Positions 16,223 to 24,081 are shown, counted from the stretch's first letter. The stretch is DNA of 27,314 nt from CALRWV02 sp943371965 (GCA_943371965.1 CALRWV020000015.1:1-27314); one strand, 5' to 3'. A program made the numbers and translations. Notes: generated by a model not told the origin, from the letters alone.

Positions 16223-17482
16223 TTATTTATCCGCTTCACCCATTACCGGATCGATTGAACCGATAATAACAACTGTATCCGCCATTTGTGACCCTTCCAA
16301 TAAAAGTGGAAGTGCCTGTAAATTAGCAAATGATGGACTTTTGATTTTCAATCTCCAGGGCTGTCCTGTTCCATCAGACTGAATATAAAATCCCAATTCA
16401 CCTTTGGTTGATTCGATGGCATGATAAACACGCCCTTTTGGAGGTTCAACTCCCCAATCTGTAAGCATAAAATCGTGAATCAAACCTTCCATGGTGTGAT
16501 AAACTTCAGATTTCCATGGATAGACTTTTTTTGCAAAATCTGTTCTGACTGGTCCTGAAGGAAGCTTATCAATACACTGTTCAACCAGATTGATAGATTC
16601 ATACAATTCAGCAATTCTGACTTCATATCTTGCCAAACAATCGCCATCAGTTCTGGTTGGAACTTCAAATTGAAGTTGGTCATAAACCATGTAAGGTGAT
16701 TTTTTACGTAAATCCCAATCAACACCGGTAGCCCGTAAATTCGGACCGGTTAATCCCAAATCAATTGCCTGTTCCTGAGAAATGTATCCGATTCCTGCTG
16801 TTCTTTCCAGCCAAATCCGGTTTTTGGCCAGTAAAGCGACCCATTCATTCAAGTGTTTTGGAAATTGTTTGATGAACCATTTTATTTTATCCAATGCTTC
16901 ATCGGAAATGTCGTTTGCCAATCCGCCAACGCGGCAATGGGAAACTGTGAATCTTGCACCGGTCAATAAATCAAAAATATCGTGGATATGTTCACGTTCG
17001 CGGAAAGTGTGAAGGAAAAGCGACAATGCGCCTGTATCCATTACCATGGTTCCCAACCATAACAAATGGGAAGAAATTCTGGCAAGTTCACATGCCATTG
17101 TTCTGATATACTGGGCACGGATTGGAGCTTCTACTCCAGCAGCTTTTTCTACAGCCAAACATAGGGCAACGTTATTTGAATAAGGAGCCAGGTAATCCAA
17201 ACGGTCTGTATAAGGCATGAATTCGTGGTAGGTTTTGTTCTCTGCCAATTTTTCCATTGCACGGTGCAGATATCCAACTTCCGGAATTGCCTTTACAATG
17301 GTTTCACCGTTCAGTTTCAAAACAATTCTCAAAACGCCATGAGTTGCAGGATGAGAAGGTCCCATGTTGATAACCATTTCAGATTCAAGCGGATCTTCGA
17401 TGGTGATAAACGTGTGTTCATCTTCAAGAAGGGCAAGAAGTTCATCCGTTGTTCTTGGTTTTGGAATAGTTGTCTGCATCAA
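16223..17482 (-). CDS. nuoD: NADH-quinone oxidoreductase subunit D
   Basis: A 419-residue 49-kDa-type subunit. MVINMGPSHPATHGVLRIVL (from about residue 36) holds the quinone-site His. Later segments such as VGYLHRAMEKLAENKTYHEF, RIWLERTAGIGYIS and LQFEVPTRTDGDCLARYEVR are standard. It forms the quinone-reduction site with NuoB and NuoH. About 35 residues of N-terminal leader precede the first core strand. It overlaps the nuoC stop by 4 bp, and C and D are separate genes here. Confidence 0.97.
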   Translation of the reverse strand: MMQTTIPKPRTTDELLALLEDEHTFITIEDPLESEMVINMGPSHPATHGVLRIVLKLNGETIVKAIPEVGYLHRAMEKLAENKTYHEFMPYTDRLDYLAPYSNNVALCLAVEKAAGVEAPIRAQYIRTMACELARISSHLLWLGTMVMDTGALSLFLHTFREREHIHDIFDLLTGARFTVSHCRVGGLANDISDEALDKIKWFIKQFPKHLNEWVALLAKNRIWLERTAGIGYISQEQAIDLGLTGPNLRATGVDWDLRKKSPYMVYDQLQFEVPTRTDGDCLARYEVRIAELYESINLVEQCIDKLPSGPVRTDFAKKVYPWKSEVYHTMEGLIHDFMLTDWGVEPPKGRVYHAIESTKGELGFYIQSDGTGQPWRLKIKSPSFANLQALPLLLEGSQMADTVVIIGSIDPVMGEADK

Positions 17483-17985
17483 TTTTTCTCTGTCGAATCT
17501 GCTTTTGGCGGAAGCGGAATTGCACCTTCAATACCAATTAAAGGATAGTCTTTTCTCATAGGAAAATAAGCATAATCCTGGGGCATATAAATCCTGCGCA
17601 TATCAGGATGGTTTTTGAATTCAACACCAACCATGTCATAAGCTTCACGCTCATGCCAGTTTGCACCACTCCAAATACCAGTAACTGTCTCTACAAACAA
17701 ATCGGATTCATCAACAAAAGTGACAATCCGTAAAAACCATGCTTTGCTCAAGTTTCTCATCTGATAAACAATTTCGAAACGGTTATCATCAGTAAAACGA
17801 TCGGTTCCTGTAATATCTATCAGCAGGTTGAAACCGTATTTTTCCTTCAGTGATTTGCAAATAGAAACGATATCTTCCTTTTTTATATAGAAAGTATATT
17901 CACCCTTGTATTCTTCATAATTGAAGATACTTGAAGCAAAACCGGATTTGATATCGGCAACAGCCGCATCCAACGTTTCAAACAT
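17479..17985 (-). CDS. nuoC: NADH-quinone oxidoreductase subunit C
   Basis: A 168-residue 30-kDa-type subunit of the peripheral arm. The signature in its second half is seen as WHEREAYDMVGVEFKNHPDM followed by RRIYMPQDYAYFPMRKDYPL. It carries no cofactor and scaffolds NuoD and NuoB. It is 2 bp after nuoB and overlaps nuoD by 4 bp. Confidence 0.96.
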   Translation of the reverse strand: MFETLDAAVADIKSGFASSIFNYEEYKGEYTFYIKKEDIVSICKSLKEKYGFNLLIDITGTDRFTDDNRFEIVYQMRNLSKAWFLRIVTFVDESDLFVETVTGIWSGANWHEREAYDMVGVEFKNHPDMRRIYMPQDYAYFPMRKDYPLIGIEGAIPLPPKADSTEKN

Positions 17986-17987
17986 GA

Positions 17988-18470
17988 TTAACGATCCTGC
18001 ATAACGGAATGTTCTTTTTTAATTTTTTCCTGAACCTGCATTAAAGCATGTAAAACCGCATCTGGTCTTGGAGGACAGCCCGGAACGTAAACATCAACCG
18101 GTACAAATTCATCAATTCCCTGAACAACCGGATAAGAACGGAACATTCCACCTGTTGAAGCACAGGCTCCCATTGCAATACACCATTTCGGTTCAGGCAT
18201 TTGATCCCAAATCCTGCGGACAACTTTCGCCATTTTATAAGTACAGGTTCCGGCAACCAGCAATAAATCTGCCTGACGTGGGGAAAAACGGAAAACTTCT
18301 GACCCAAAACGGGAAACATCAAACTTTGGTCCTGCAAATGCCATCAATTCAATGCCGCAACACGAAAGTCCCATTGGCATCGGCCAAACAGCATTTGAAC
18401 GTGCCCAATTACTTAATGCATCAACTGTTGTGGTGACATAACCTTCGCCGAAAGCACTTTCTAATCCCAT
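17988..18470 (-). CDS. nuoB: NADH-quinone oxidoreductase subunit B
   Basis: A 160-residue subunit carrying the terminal N2 [4Fe-4S] cluster. The ligands are the tandem Cys37-Cys38 (GLSCCGIE), Cys103 (MGACASTGG) and Cys132 (VPGCPPRPD). It passes electrons to quinone in the cavity shared with NuoD. The start overlaps the nuoA stop by 10 bp. In a normal complex its electrons come from NuoI, whose gene is not in this window. Confidence 0.98.
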   Translation of the reverse strand: MGLESAFGEGYVTTTVDALSNWARSNAVWPMPMGLSCCGIELMAFAGPKFDVSRFGSEVFRFSPRQADLLLVAGTCTYKMAKVVRRIWDQMPEPKWCIAMGACASTGGMFRSYPVVQGIDEFVPVDVYVPGCPPRPDAVLHALMQVQEKIKKEHSVMQDR

Positions 18471-18817
18471 TCCAGTGCTCCTTTCTTAATAATGTAGTAA
18501 TAACCGGCAAATAAAAGAGCCATGAATATCAACATTTCAACAAAAGCAAAAAGTCCCAATGAACGGAATTGTACCGCCCAGGGATACATAAATACAACTT
18601 CAATATCAAAAACGACAAAAAGCATGGCTACCAGATAATATTTAACCGAAAACCGCTCATGAGCAGTTCCAATTGGGTCAACTCCACTTTCATAAGGTGA
18701 ATCTTTGACTTTGTTGGGTCTTTTCGGACCAATGAAATTGGAAACTACGATGGAAACAACGCCAAAACTTACGGCAAGAGCTATCAGGAAGAAAATAGGA
18801 AGATATTGTTCAAGCAT
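18461..18817 (-). CDS. nuoA: NADH-quinone oxidoreductase subunit A
   Basis: A 118-residue, three-helix membrane subunit of normal length. The conserved loop KDSPYESGVDPIGTAHERFS and the helix FVVFDIEVVFMYPWAV, with its Asp-Ile-Glu, are diagnostic. It is the first gene of the operon. The start is supported by family alignment, as only a weak ribosome-binding site precedes it. The 189 bp upstream to the UPF0158 gene must hold the operon promoter. Confidence 0.97.
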   Translation of the reverse strand: MLEQYLPIFFLIALAVSFGVVSIVVSNFIGPKRPNKVKDSPYESGVDPIGTAHERFSVKYYLVAMLFVVFDIEVVFMYPWAVQFRSLGLFAFVEMLIFMALLFAGYYYIIKKGALEWD

Positions 18818-18845
18818 GGTAAAAATTCAAACGAACTTATCACCC

Positions 18846-18886
18846 AGTCCAAAGGACTCCCTTGGAGAACCTGTCGAAGGGTGGTG
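18846..18886. repeat. Hairpin-rich element in the nuoA leader
   Basis: AGTCC-AAA-GGACT (18846-18858) is a perfect short inverted repeat. TCCAAAGG can alternatively pair imperfectly with CCCTTGGA. The adjoining AACCTGTCGAAGGGTGG resembles short extragenic repeats common in this part of the bacterial tree. It is GC-richer than its surroundings and lies between nuoA and its presumed promoter. Confidence 0.45.
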
Positions 18887-18908
18887 TTTATAGAAAGTCA
18901 AGATTTGA
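18887..18908 (-). promoter_or_regulatory. Possible nuoA promoter
   Basis: On the minus strand TATAAA (plus 18887-18892) lies 16 bp after TTCCTG, a weak -35 match. No Bacteroidota-type TAnnTTTG box was seen. It is the best candidate in the gap 18818-19006, but weak. Confidence 0.2.
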
Positions 18909-19006
18909 CAGGAATTTCATGACTAAGACACATCATTTCCAACGAAGTTACCATTAGCAGAAAATAATGTCAATTTGAAAAGGTGGAAAAATTGGAAGGG
19001 GGTTGA

Positions 19007-19441
19007 TTAACTTAGACTTTTGTTCAGAATATCAATTTGAGTCAGTGCGAATTCTTCAAGCCTTTTAGATCTGAATTTGAACCAATCTTTTCTCTCTAAA
19101 GAAGTGTTGTGAATGATATTTTTAAAACTGGCAAAAGGTTTCTTTCCGGATAATGCATCTGCAAGTCTGTTTCTTAACCGCTCCTCTAAAACCATTTCTG
19201 TGAAGTCAGACATAAGTTGAAATTCATAACTCGAATCAGGCTTTTCAATTTTTATATATCGTTTCGGGTCTCGGTTAATTTCTTTTATATCATCAGCCCA
19301 AAATTCATCATCTGATTCGGGAAATAAATTCAAATCAATTACTGATCTTATTTCATTTTCCTGTAAATCAACAAAACAAACCATTCCAATATCCATTTCA
19401 CTGGCTAAATCTACAATTTGTTCTTTTGTAAGTTTTATCAT
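19007..19441 (-). CDS. UPF0158 family protein
   Basis: A 144-residue acidic protein of unknown function. The family pattern is seen in its second half: FQLMSDFTEMVLEERLRNRL, then ADALSGKKPFASFKNIIHNT, then DWFKFRSKRLEEFAL. The N-terminal half begins KLTKEQIVDLASEMD. There is no signal peptide and it is probably cytoplasmic. It lies between nuoA and the end of the cassette array but has no attC at either side, so it appears to be chromosomal rather than a cassette. Confidence 0.75.
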   Translation of the reverse strand: MIKLTKEQIVDLASEMDIGMVCFVDLQENEIRSVIDLNLFPESDDEFWADDIKEINRDPKRYIKIEKPDSSYEFQLMSDFTEMVLEERLRNRLADALSGKKPFASFKNIIHNTSLERKDWFKFRSKRLEEFALTQIDILNKSLS

Positions 19442-19443
19442 GA

Positions 19444-19587
19444 AATGAAATTAAAAAAAAATGCAATAAAATTGCAACTGATTATCAAAACAAATTTACT
19501 GTTTGGCTGATTTCCGAAGAAGTCAATAACGTAGTGATAAAAAACTGGGGCGGCCTTACCGAAATGGAGTTCAATGCAATTTAGCAT
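19444..19587 (+). pseudogene. Possible 3' fragment of a broken gene
   Basis: An open frame without a start codon reads through 47 codons on the plus strand, ends TVWLISEEVNNVVIKNW, then GGLTEMEFNAI, and stops at TAG (19585-19587). The tail has ordinary protein-like composition and faces opposite to all neighbours. It sits exactly at the distal end of the cassette array. I do not recognise the family, and it may be chance. Confidence 0.3.
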
Positions 19588-19653
19588 CGGAAGCAAAAAA
19601 AAATATTTTCCATAAGGTGAACTTTACTTCTTGACTTCTATCTTTTAAAAGGT

Positions 19654-19660
19654 GTTAGAT
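19654..19660 (-). repeat. Truncated terminal attC (R'' box only)
   Basis: GTTAGAT directly follows the stop of the last cassette gene, but none of the pairing arms or a partner ATCTAAC box can be found in the next 150 bp. It marks the degenerate distal end of the array. Confidence 0.6.
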
Positions 19661-20425
19661 TTACTTAGTCACAACAAATACCTTATTCACTTTAAATTCT
19701 CTAGATGTTGTAATATAACCGGTTCCATCACCATTCATATTGGGAGGTTCACTTCTGGTTATATCCCTATAATTATTTCCATTATATATTTCGATTCTCC
19801 CAATATAAATAGAACCTACTTTGTTAACTTTATCACTTGATATTTTAAATTTACTGCCATTCGCAATTATATTATAATGCTCATCAATTGTTTTGTTTTG
19901 ATCATCTGAGAAATAACTTAAAACATAACTTAAATTAGCATGGTCATACTTACCTTCAATGAGTTCAATATCTATTTCAGTATTTAATTTTATTGTATCG
20001 GAAACATTATAATTAATTTTAAAGTAAGGCTTTGGTGAAACCATTAATCCTTTTAAAGTTCCAACACTCGTTAATATCTCAATGGGGGTTATAGAAGCAG
20101 TATCGATGAATACATTATTATTTTTGATAAAAGTAATATTAAATGCATAATTGGACGACGTTGTTTTATAAATATTACAATTTATACTTTTCTCACCATA
20201 TTTAACGCCAACGAATTCAAAGTCTTTATAATAATCTATAGTTCCTACAAAATTAATATTTTCTTTGGGTACGTATTTATTTTCAAGAGAATCATAAAAT
20301 GAATCAGAGTAATAAAAGTTTATGAAAGCATTTAATTTGGGATTACTATCTATACTTTTTTCATCATTTTCATTATAACAAGAAACAAGGGGAAAAAATA
20401 ATATTAAGATTGCAAGTATTTTCAT
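19661..20425 (-). CDS. Cassette L: hypothetical lipoprotein
   Basis: A 254-residue protein with a lipoprotein signal peptide (MKILAILILFFPLVSC, Cys16) followed by an acidic, Asn-rich stretch. The remainder is beta-rich with no family I recognise. The C-terminal third contains IYIGRIEIYNGNNYRDI, so it may hold immunoglobulin-like sandwich domains. The ATG at 20425 was chosen although the frame extends 13 codons further up into attC12 (giving the MFWVSLNWSLDF leader), because the signal peptide begins exactly here. Only three bases separate the attC R' box from this ATG, so there is no room for a Shine-Dalgarno. It is the last cassette of the array. Confidence 0.7.
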   Translation of the reverse strand: MKILAILILFFPLVSCYNENDEKSIDSNPKLNAFINFYYSDSFYDSLENKYVPKENINFVGTIDYYKDFEFVGVKYGEKSINCNIYKTTSSNYAFNITFIKNNNVFIDTASITPIEILTSVGTLKGLMVSPKPYFKINYNVSDTIKLNTEIDIELIEGKYDHANLSYVLSYFSDDQNKTIDEHYNIIANGSKFKISSDKVNKVGSIYIGRIEIYNGNNYRDITRSEPPNMNGDGTGYITTSREFKVNKVFVVTK

Positions 20426-20428
20426 AAA

Positions 20429-20567
20429 ATCTAACGACCAATTTAGGCTGACCCAGAACATCACCCATTTTTCAATTTATTTGAACAACCGCAAAACTCA
20501 ATTTCTCCATCGGAGTCCAATGGACATGGCAACTATTCTGGGGTTAGCCTGAAATTGTTTGTTAGTT
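20429..20567 (-). repeat. attC12 (variant, 139 bp)
   Basis: Type-1 arms as in most of the array, with three oddities. The R'' box is GTTAGTT, which breaks the GTTRRRY rule. One arm has a C-to-T change (GGGGTTAGCC). The central loop is 19 bases longer and holds an extra hairpin, TCCATCGGAGTCCAATGGA. It belongs to cassette K. Confidence 0.85.
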
Positions 20568-20571
20568 TTAA

Positions 20572-20994
20572 TTACTTTCTTAGTTTGAACGATAGTGGTA
20601 TTAATAGTGAATATTTTGTTCTAGTTCCTTTTACATCATAATGACTTTTATATTTAGTATTTTTAATTGCCTCAATACAAGCATATGATAAGCCATTATC
20701 TGAACTATAATTAACATAGATCGCTTCAACTTGACCATCTTCATCAATAAGCGGTTGAACATAAACTGTACCTTGCCATTCGCTTTTTTTTGCTGACAAT
20801 GGGTATTTAGGATAGACTGCTTTTAATATAAATTGAGTAACCAACGAATCACGATAGACTGGAATGTCATTATAGGATTTCACCATTTTATCATAAGTAT
20901 AATTATTCCTAGAGAAATAAATTGGTTCAGTTGAACACGAATAAATACACAAACCTAAAAGAAACCAAAATACAATTTTTAATTTTTTAGACAT
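20572..20994 (-). CDS. Cassette K: lipoprotein with TonB C-terminal domain
   Basis: A 140-residue protein. The signal peptide ends at CIYSC (Cys20), so it is predicted to be a lipoprotein. Residues 60-140 fit the TonB C-terminal fold: AVYPKYPLSAKKSEWQGTVY, then VQPLIDEDGQVEAIYV, then a conserved helix with YACIEAIKNTKYK, and a final strand LIPLSFKLRK. Classical TonB is anchored by an N-terminal membrane helix, has a Pro-rich linker and spans the periplasm to energise outer-membrane receptors. This protein lacks the linker and is lipid-anchored, so it cannot act as a standard TonB. ATG 20994 was chosen over the attC-derived upstream start because the signal peptide begins there. Confidence 0.8.
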   Translation of the reverse strand: MSKKLKIVFWFLLGLCIYSCSTEPIYFSRNNYTYDKMVKSYNDIPVYRDSLVTQFILKAVYPKYPLSAKKSEWQGTVYVQPLIDEDGQVEAIYVNYSSDNGLSYACIEAIKNTKYKSHYDVKGTRTKYSLLIPLSFKLRK

Positions 20995-21000
20995 ATATAA

Positions 21001-21120
21001 ATCTAACGACCAATTTAGGCTGACCCAGAACACAGCCCATTTTTACAATTTAATTGAACGATCCGAAAACTTAATTTCATGCCGACTATTCTGGGGTCAG
21101 CCTGAAATTGGTCGTTAGAT
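21001..21120 (-). repeat. attC11 (near-symmetrical ends)
   Basis: Type-1 attC, 120 bp, of cassette J. Unlike its neighbours, its R''-side spacer is GGTC, not GTTT, so both ends read CGACCAATTT against AAATTGGTCG and the terminal stem is almost fully paired. Confidence 0.88.
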
Positions 21121-21888
21121 TTATGGTAATTTATCTAAATTATTATTGTACAAATCAACTGCCTTAAAAATGTATTCGGGAGAGTTAGAATAATTGTACC
21201 ATCCGTAACATCCAGCTACAAACCCAACTCCTGCAATCACAGCAGAACTTGTCTTCACTTTTTTAGTTTCCTCTAATTTGCCTGATTGTGGATTAAATGA
21301 AGTTTGACTTTCGTCTTCAGTAAAACCATTTATCGTAGCAATAACTATTGCACCCAAAAATCCGATTGTACCATAAATCAATTTTTTCCTTTTGCTTGTA
21401 AACTCAGCTAATATCTTAGAAGCTTCAGGATCAGACTGAAGGTAAAGAGAAATATTTTCACCGGAATAACCAGCATCAATTGGTTTTGAATCACCCACTG
21501 TAAATCTATAACTAAAATTGGAATAACTTCTGCTATTTACACCTGATGAACCATAACTCATTTGAGTTGTGGTAGTTCGGTCCTCAATTAAAGTTATTTT
21601 TTTCTTCATTTCAATAGAATAATTAGGATCACTGGGAATCAGAAGTGTTTTTGAAAAAGATAGTTTTTGAGAATAATTTGAAATTATTTCGTAAGCCTTT
21701 GTATCATTAGTAACAATTTTTGTATATTTTTTCGGGATATATGATAGGTCTAAAGAATTATAAACTGAAATCAAGGTACTACTATCATCAGTAAAATAAA
21801 CTCGAACATTTTCTTTCCCCTTAGTTGTCTGTGCTGAAATACTTATAGCAATTGATATTGAAATAATTGATATGATTAAACGTAACAT
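21121..21888 (-). CDS. Cassette J: exported protein with two central membrane segments
   Basis: A 255-residue protein with a signal peptide ending ISISAQ. The middle contains a Ser-rich stretch. Residues about 165-235 contain two hydrophobic segments (IYGTIGFLGAIVIATING and SSAVIAGVGFVAGCYGWYNY) and the protein ends EYIFKAVDLYNNNLDKL. This layout, a pair of Gly-rich hydrophobic segments and a terminal helix with A-x-x-x-Y-N, is also seen in cassette D and in Bacteroidota proteins of unknown function. A good Shine-Dalgarno (TAGGAG, minus strand, about 21895-21900) precedes the ATG, so this cassette brings its own ribosome-binding site. Confidence 0.72.
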   Translation of the reverse strand: MLRLIISIISISIAISISAQTTKGKENVRVYFTDDSSTLISVYNSLDLSYIPKKYTKIVTNDTKAYEIISNYSQKLSFSKTLLIPSDPNYSIEMKKKITLIEDRTTTTQMSYGSSGVNSRSYSNFSYRFTVGDSKPIDAGYSGENISLYLQSDPEASKILAEFTSKRKKLIYGTIGFLGAIVIATINGFTEDESQTSFNPQSGKLEETKKVKTSSAVIAGVGFVAGCYGWYNYSNSPEYIFKAVDLYNNNLDKLP

Positions 21889-21917
21889 TTTTACTCCTAT
21901 TTTATTTAATTATGAAA

Positions 21918-22037
21918 ATCTAACGACCAATTTAGGCTGACCCAGAACATAGCCCATTTTTGCAATTCAATTGAACGACCACGATACTCAATTTCAAGCC
22001 AACTATTCTGGGGTCAGCCTGAAATTGTTTGTTAGAT
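21918..22037 (-). repeat. attC10
   Basis: Type-1 attC, 120 bp, of cassette I. The arms AATTTAGGCTGACCCAGAA and TTCTGGGGTCAGCCTGAAATT pair with one unpaired G in each half. The TAA of the cassette I gene lies inside its R'' box. Confidence 0.92.
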
Positions 22038-22712
22038 TTGCTTATTCATCCATTTCTCCAGTAATGAATTTATTGAAAAAGCAATAACCGAGTTGAGTAT
22101 AATACCATAAAAGAATAATTGAAAATAAATAAGATTAGCATCATATATCATTCCTTTGTTTTCCACATAATAAAGGAACAATACACAAAAAGAAGACATA
22201 ATTAATGAAATCATTTTAAATAATGGTGGTGTTTTTATTTTATTCTCAACTATCGATAGTTTGCCATCTACCAATTCAAAACCAGTTAATTTGTCTTTCT
22301 TAATTTTTAATGCTTCTAAAAATAAATTAACATTCGCAATTAAAAGAGCAATCCTTTCTTCTTTTTCACTGCCACCACTTAAAACAAGAACTATGTGTTT
22401 ATTCTCAGTTTCAACACCTTTAATGTTACCAAGATTTATCTTTCTTAAAAGTCTTTCACGTTTTGCTATCCAGGCAAATATGCTTATGGTAGTCAAACAT
22501 AATATATTTTCAGTAACAATTATTTGCATTGAATTTTTTGCTCCGCCAAATCCTTTTTTAGGATAGTATGCAGAAACAAAGTTTTCCTTGTATTTTATTT
22601 CCGATGGATCTATTACACCAAACCTATTAAGTTCCCTTTTTCCTAATACTAAGAATATTGTAATAATGGAAACAAAAATAATTCCCCATATTAAAGTAAA
22701 TATTGATTCCAT
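22032..22712 (-). CDS. Cassette I: membrane protein with possible PH-like core
   Basis: A 226-residue protein with an N-terminal membrane helix (about residues 5-24), a soluble middle of about 130 residues, and two C-terminal helices (about 165-215). The middle alternates strands and ends in a helix (ERIALLIANVNLFLEALKI), which resembles bacterial PH-like domains, though this is a pattern impression only. Start ATG 22712 was chosen because the helix follows it directly; nine further codons upstream run into the attC. The last codons CAA-ATC-TAA lie partly in the attC, so the R'' box supplies the stop. Confidence 0.68.
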   Translation of the reverse strand: MESIFTLIWGIIFVSIITIFLVLGKRELNRFGVIDPSEIKYKENFVSAYYPKKGFGGAKNSMQIIVTENILCLTTISIFAWIAKRERLLRKINLGNIKGVETENKHIVLVLSGGSEKEERIALLIANVNLFLEALKIKKDKLTGFELVDGKLSIVENKIKTPPLFKMISLIMSSFCVLFLYYVENKGMIYDANLIYFQLFFYGIILNSVIAFSINSLLEKWMNKQI

Positions 22713-22726
22713 AAAATAATAAAAAA

Positions 22727-22844
22727 ATCTAACGTCCAATTTAGGGCGAAACCAACTTCGCCAATTTATATTTCTGAATTTGAATGAACCTGAAAATCTA
22801 AAACAACCACGATTTGGTTTTCGCCCTGAAATTGCGTGTTAGAT
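22727..22844 (-). repeat. attC9 (type 3 stem)
   Basis: 118 bp, of cassette H. It has the same boxes and spacing as the others but different arms: AATTTAGGGCGAAACCAA pairs with TTGGTTTTCGCCCTGAAATT, again with exactly two unpaired bases (T and G on the plus strand) at the positions used by the type-1 sites. The loop and R''-side spacer (GCGT) resemble attC6. Confidence 0.9.
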
Positions 22845-22861
22845 TTTGTATTTGAACTCTT

Positions 22862-22993
22862 TAAGCCAAAACAAATGTAAGAAAGAAAGTAAAAAGTTCA
22901 TTTGTTTTAGTTTTCTGTATTTGGCTTACAGTTTTAAACTCAACTTGTATTTTATTTCGCTTTCTCGTTTACAAATATCCGTGCGTTTGTAAA
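22862..22993 (-). other. Structured non-coding tail of cassette H
   Basis: Between the cassette H stop and attC9 there are about 165 bp without a gene. TAAGCCAAA (22862-22870) pairs perfectly with TTTGGCTTA (22920-22928), and the adjacent ACAAATG (22871-22877) pairs with CATTTGT (22899-22905). A second hairpin pairs TTTACAAA (22968-22975) with TTTGTAAA (22986-22993). No T-run makes either a standard terminator. A 3' UTR structure or a small RNA is possible. Confidence 0.4.
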
Positions 22994-23010
22994 TAAATGT
23001 GAATAAGTAT

Positions 23011-23193
23011 TTACTTCTTCTTGATCACATAATAAATTATAAAATAAATGATAGCCCAAATGGAAATATCAATTATCAATGCAGGATAAAATGAATATTC
23101 TTCAAAAGGATAAAACTTAAAAAGCCAATAAATAAGTTTAGTTATAAAATATGTTCCAATTAAAGGGATAATATTACGTTGTGTGTTTGTCAT
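23011..23193 (-). CDS. Cassette H: small two-helix membrane protein
   Basis: A 60-residue protein with two hydrophobic segments (about residues 8-26 and 36-56), aromatic-rich, ending in KKK. No family is recognised. Small two-helix proteins of this kind include toxin-like and regulatory peptides, but nothing here proves either. The start is 22 bp from the attC8 R' box with only a weak GTGAAAG upstream. It is the shortest cassette gene and is followed by an unusually long structured tail before its attC. Confidence 0.5.
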   Translation of the reverse strand: MTNTQRNIIPLIGTYFITKLIYWLFKFYPFEEYSFYPALIIDISIWAIIYFIIYYVIKKK

Positions 23194-23214
23194 TTATTTA
23201 CTTTCACGATTAAA

Positions 23215-23334
23215 ATCTAACGACCAATTTAGGCTGACCCAGAACACAGCACATTTTTACAATTTATTTGGACAAACCGGAAACTCAATTTCATACCAAC
23301 TATTCTGGGGTCAGCCTGAAATTGTTTGTTAGAT
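23215..23334 (-). repeat. attC8
   Basis: Type-1 attC, 120 bp, of cassette G. Boxes are ATCTAAC at 23215-23221 and GTTAGAT at 23328-23334, with standard arms and unpaired Gs. Confidence 0.92.
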
Positions 23335-23958
23335 TTAATTTTTTGGATAATATTTTTTATCTATTAACAAATAATTTAAAACACAGACATCATCTACTTG
23401 CTTTTCGGTTTGATATAATATTCCATAATTTCTTACTAAATAAACTACAACATTGAATCTTAATCTTATATCGAATGGGTTTGATCTAAGGTAGGAAACC
23501 ATAAATGCTTCATTCAAATCAAATTGATTAAAGAATGGATTAGGAATATTTTTGATTTTCTTTGACTTGGCTGATATATTTTGCCCGTTTATTTTTATTT
23601 TATATTCAACTGAATCCTTTTCAGGATAAATGCAATAAATTTCTTTTTTATTCAATTTTATTGTAAATATGGAATCACCTTGAAATAAAATAGTATCACT
23701 TGGATATGGATTGTAAAGCCTGATTGTTGATTTCATATAAACAAAAAAGGAGTTTGTGTTAATGCTATCCTTGATATAAGATATTGAATCTTCATAAGAA
23801 ACTAAGTCCAAACATCCAGAAAGAACGGTAGAATAAATTATTCCATTTGAATCACGAACTAACTTAGGGAGATCATTTTCCTTTTCAGGTTGATTAATAG
23901 TTTCATTGCAAGAAATTGTTATTAATATAAAAAATATAACTATGATAGTTGTTTTCAT
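23335..23958 (-). CDS. Cassette G: hypothetical lipoprotein
   Basis: A 207-residue protein with a lipoprotein signal peptide (MKTTIIVIFFILITISC, Cys17) followed by N-E-T and an acidic linker. The body alternates hydrophobic strands, with YSTVLSGCLDLVSYEDS near the front and IRLRFNVVVYLVRNYGI near the end. No family is recognised. The ATG at 23958 sits three bases from the attC7 R' box with no space for a Shine-Dalgarno. The frame also reads 12 codons up into the attC, but the signal peptide fixes this start. The stop abuts attC8 directly, so the cassette is fully packed. Confidence 0.68.
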   Translation of the reverse strand: MKTTIIVIFFILITISCNETINQPEKENDLPKLVRDSNGIIYSTVLSGCLDLVSYEDSISYIKDSINTNSFFVYMKSTIRLYNPYPSDTILFQGDSIFTIKLNKKEIYCIYPEKDSVEYKIKINGQNISAKSKKIKNIPNPFFNQFDLNEAFMVSYLRSNPFDIRLRFNVVVYLVRNYGILYQTEKQVDDVCVLNYLLIDKKYYPKN

Positions 23959-23961
23959 AAA

Positions 23962-24081
23962 ATCTAACGACCAATTTAGGCTGACCCAGAACACAGCCCA
24001 TTTTTACAATTTATTTGAACGAACCGAAAACTTAATTTCATGCCAACTATTCTGGGGTCAGCCTGAAATTGTTTGTTAGAT
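23962..24081 (-). repeat. attC7
   Basis: Type-1 attC, 120 bp, of cassette F. Boxes are at 23962-23968 and 24075-24081. The R'' box contains the TAA stop of the cassette F gene. Confidence 0.92.
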
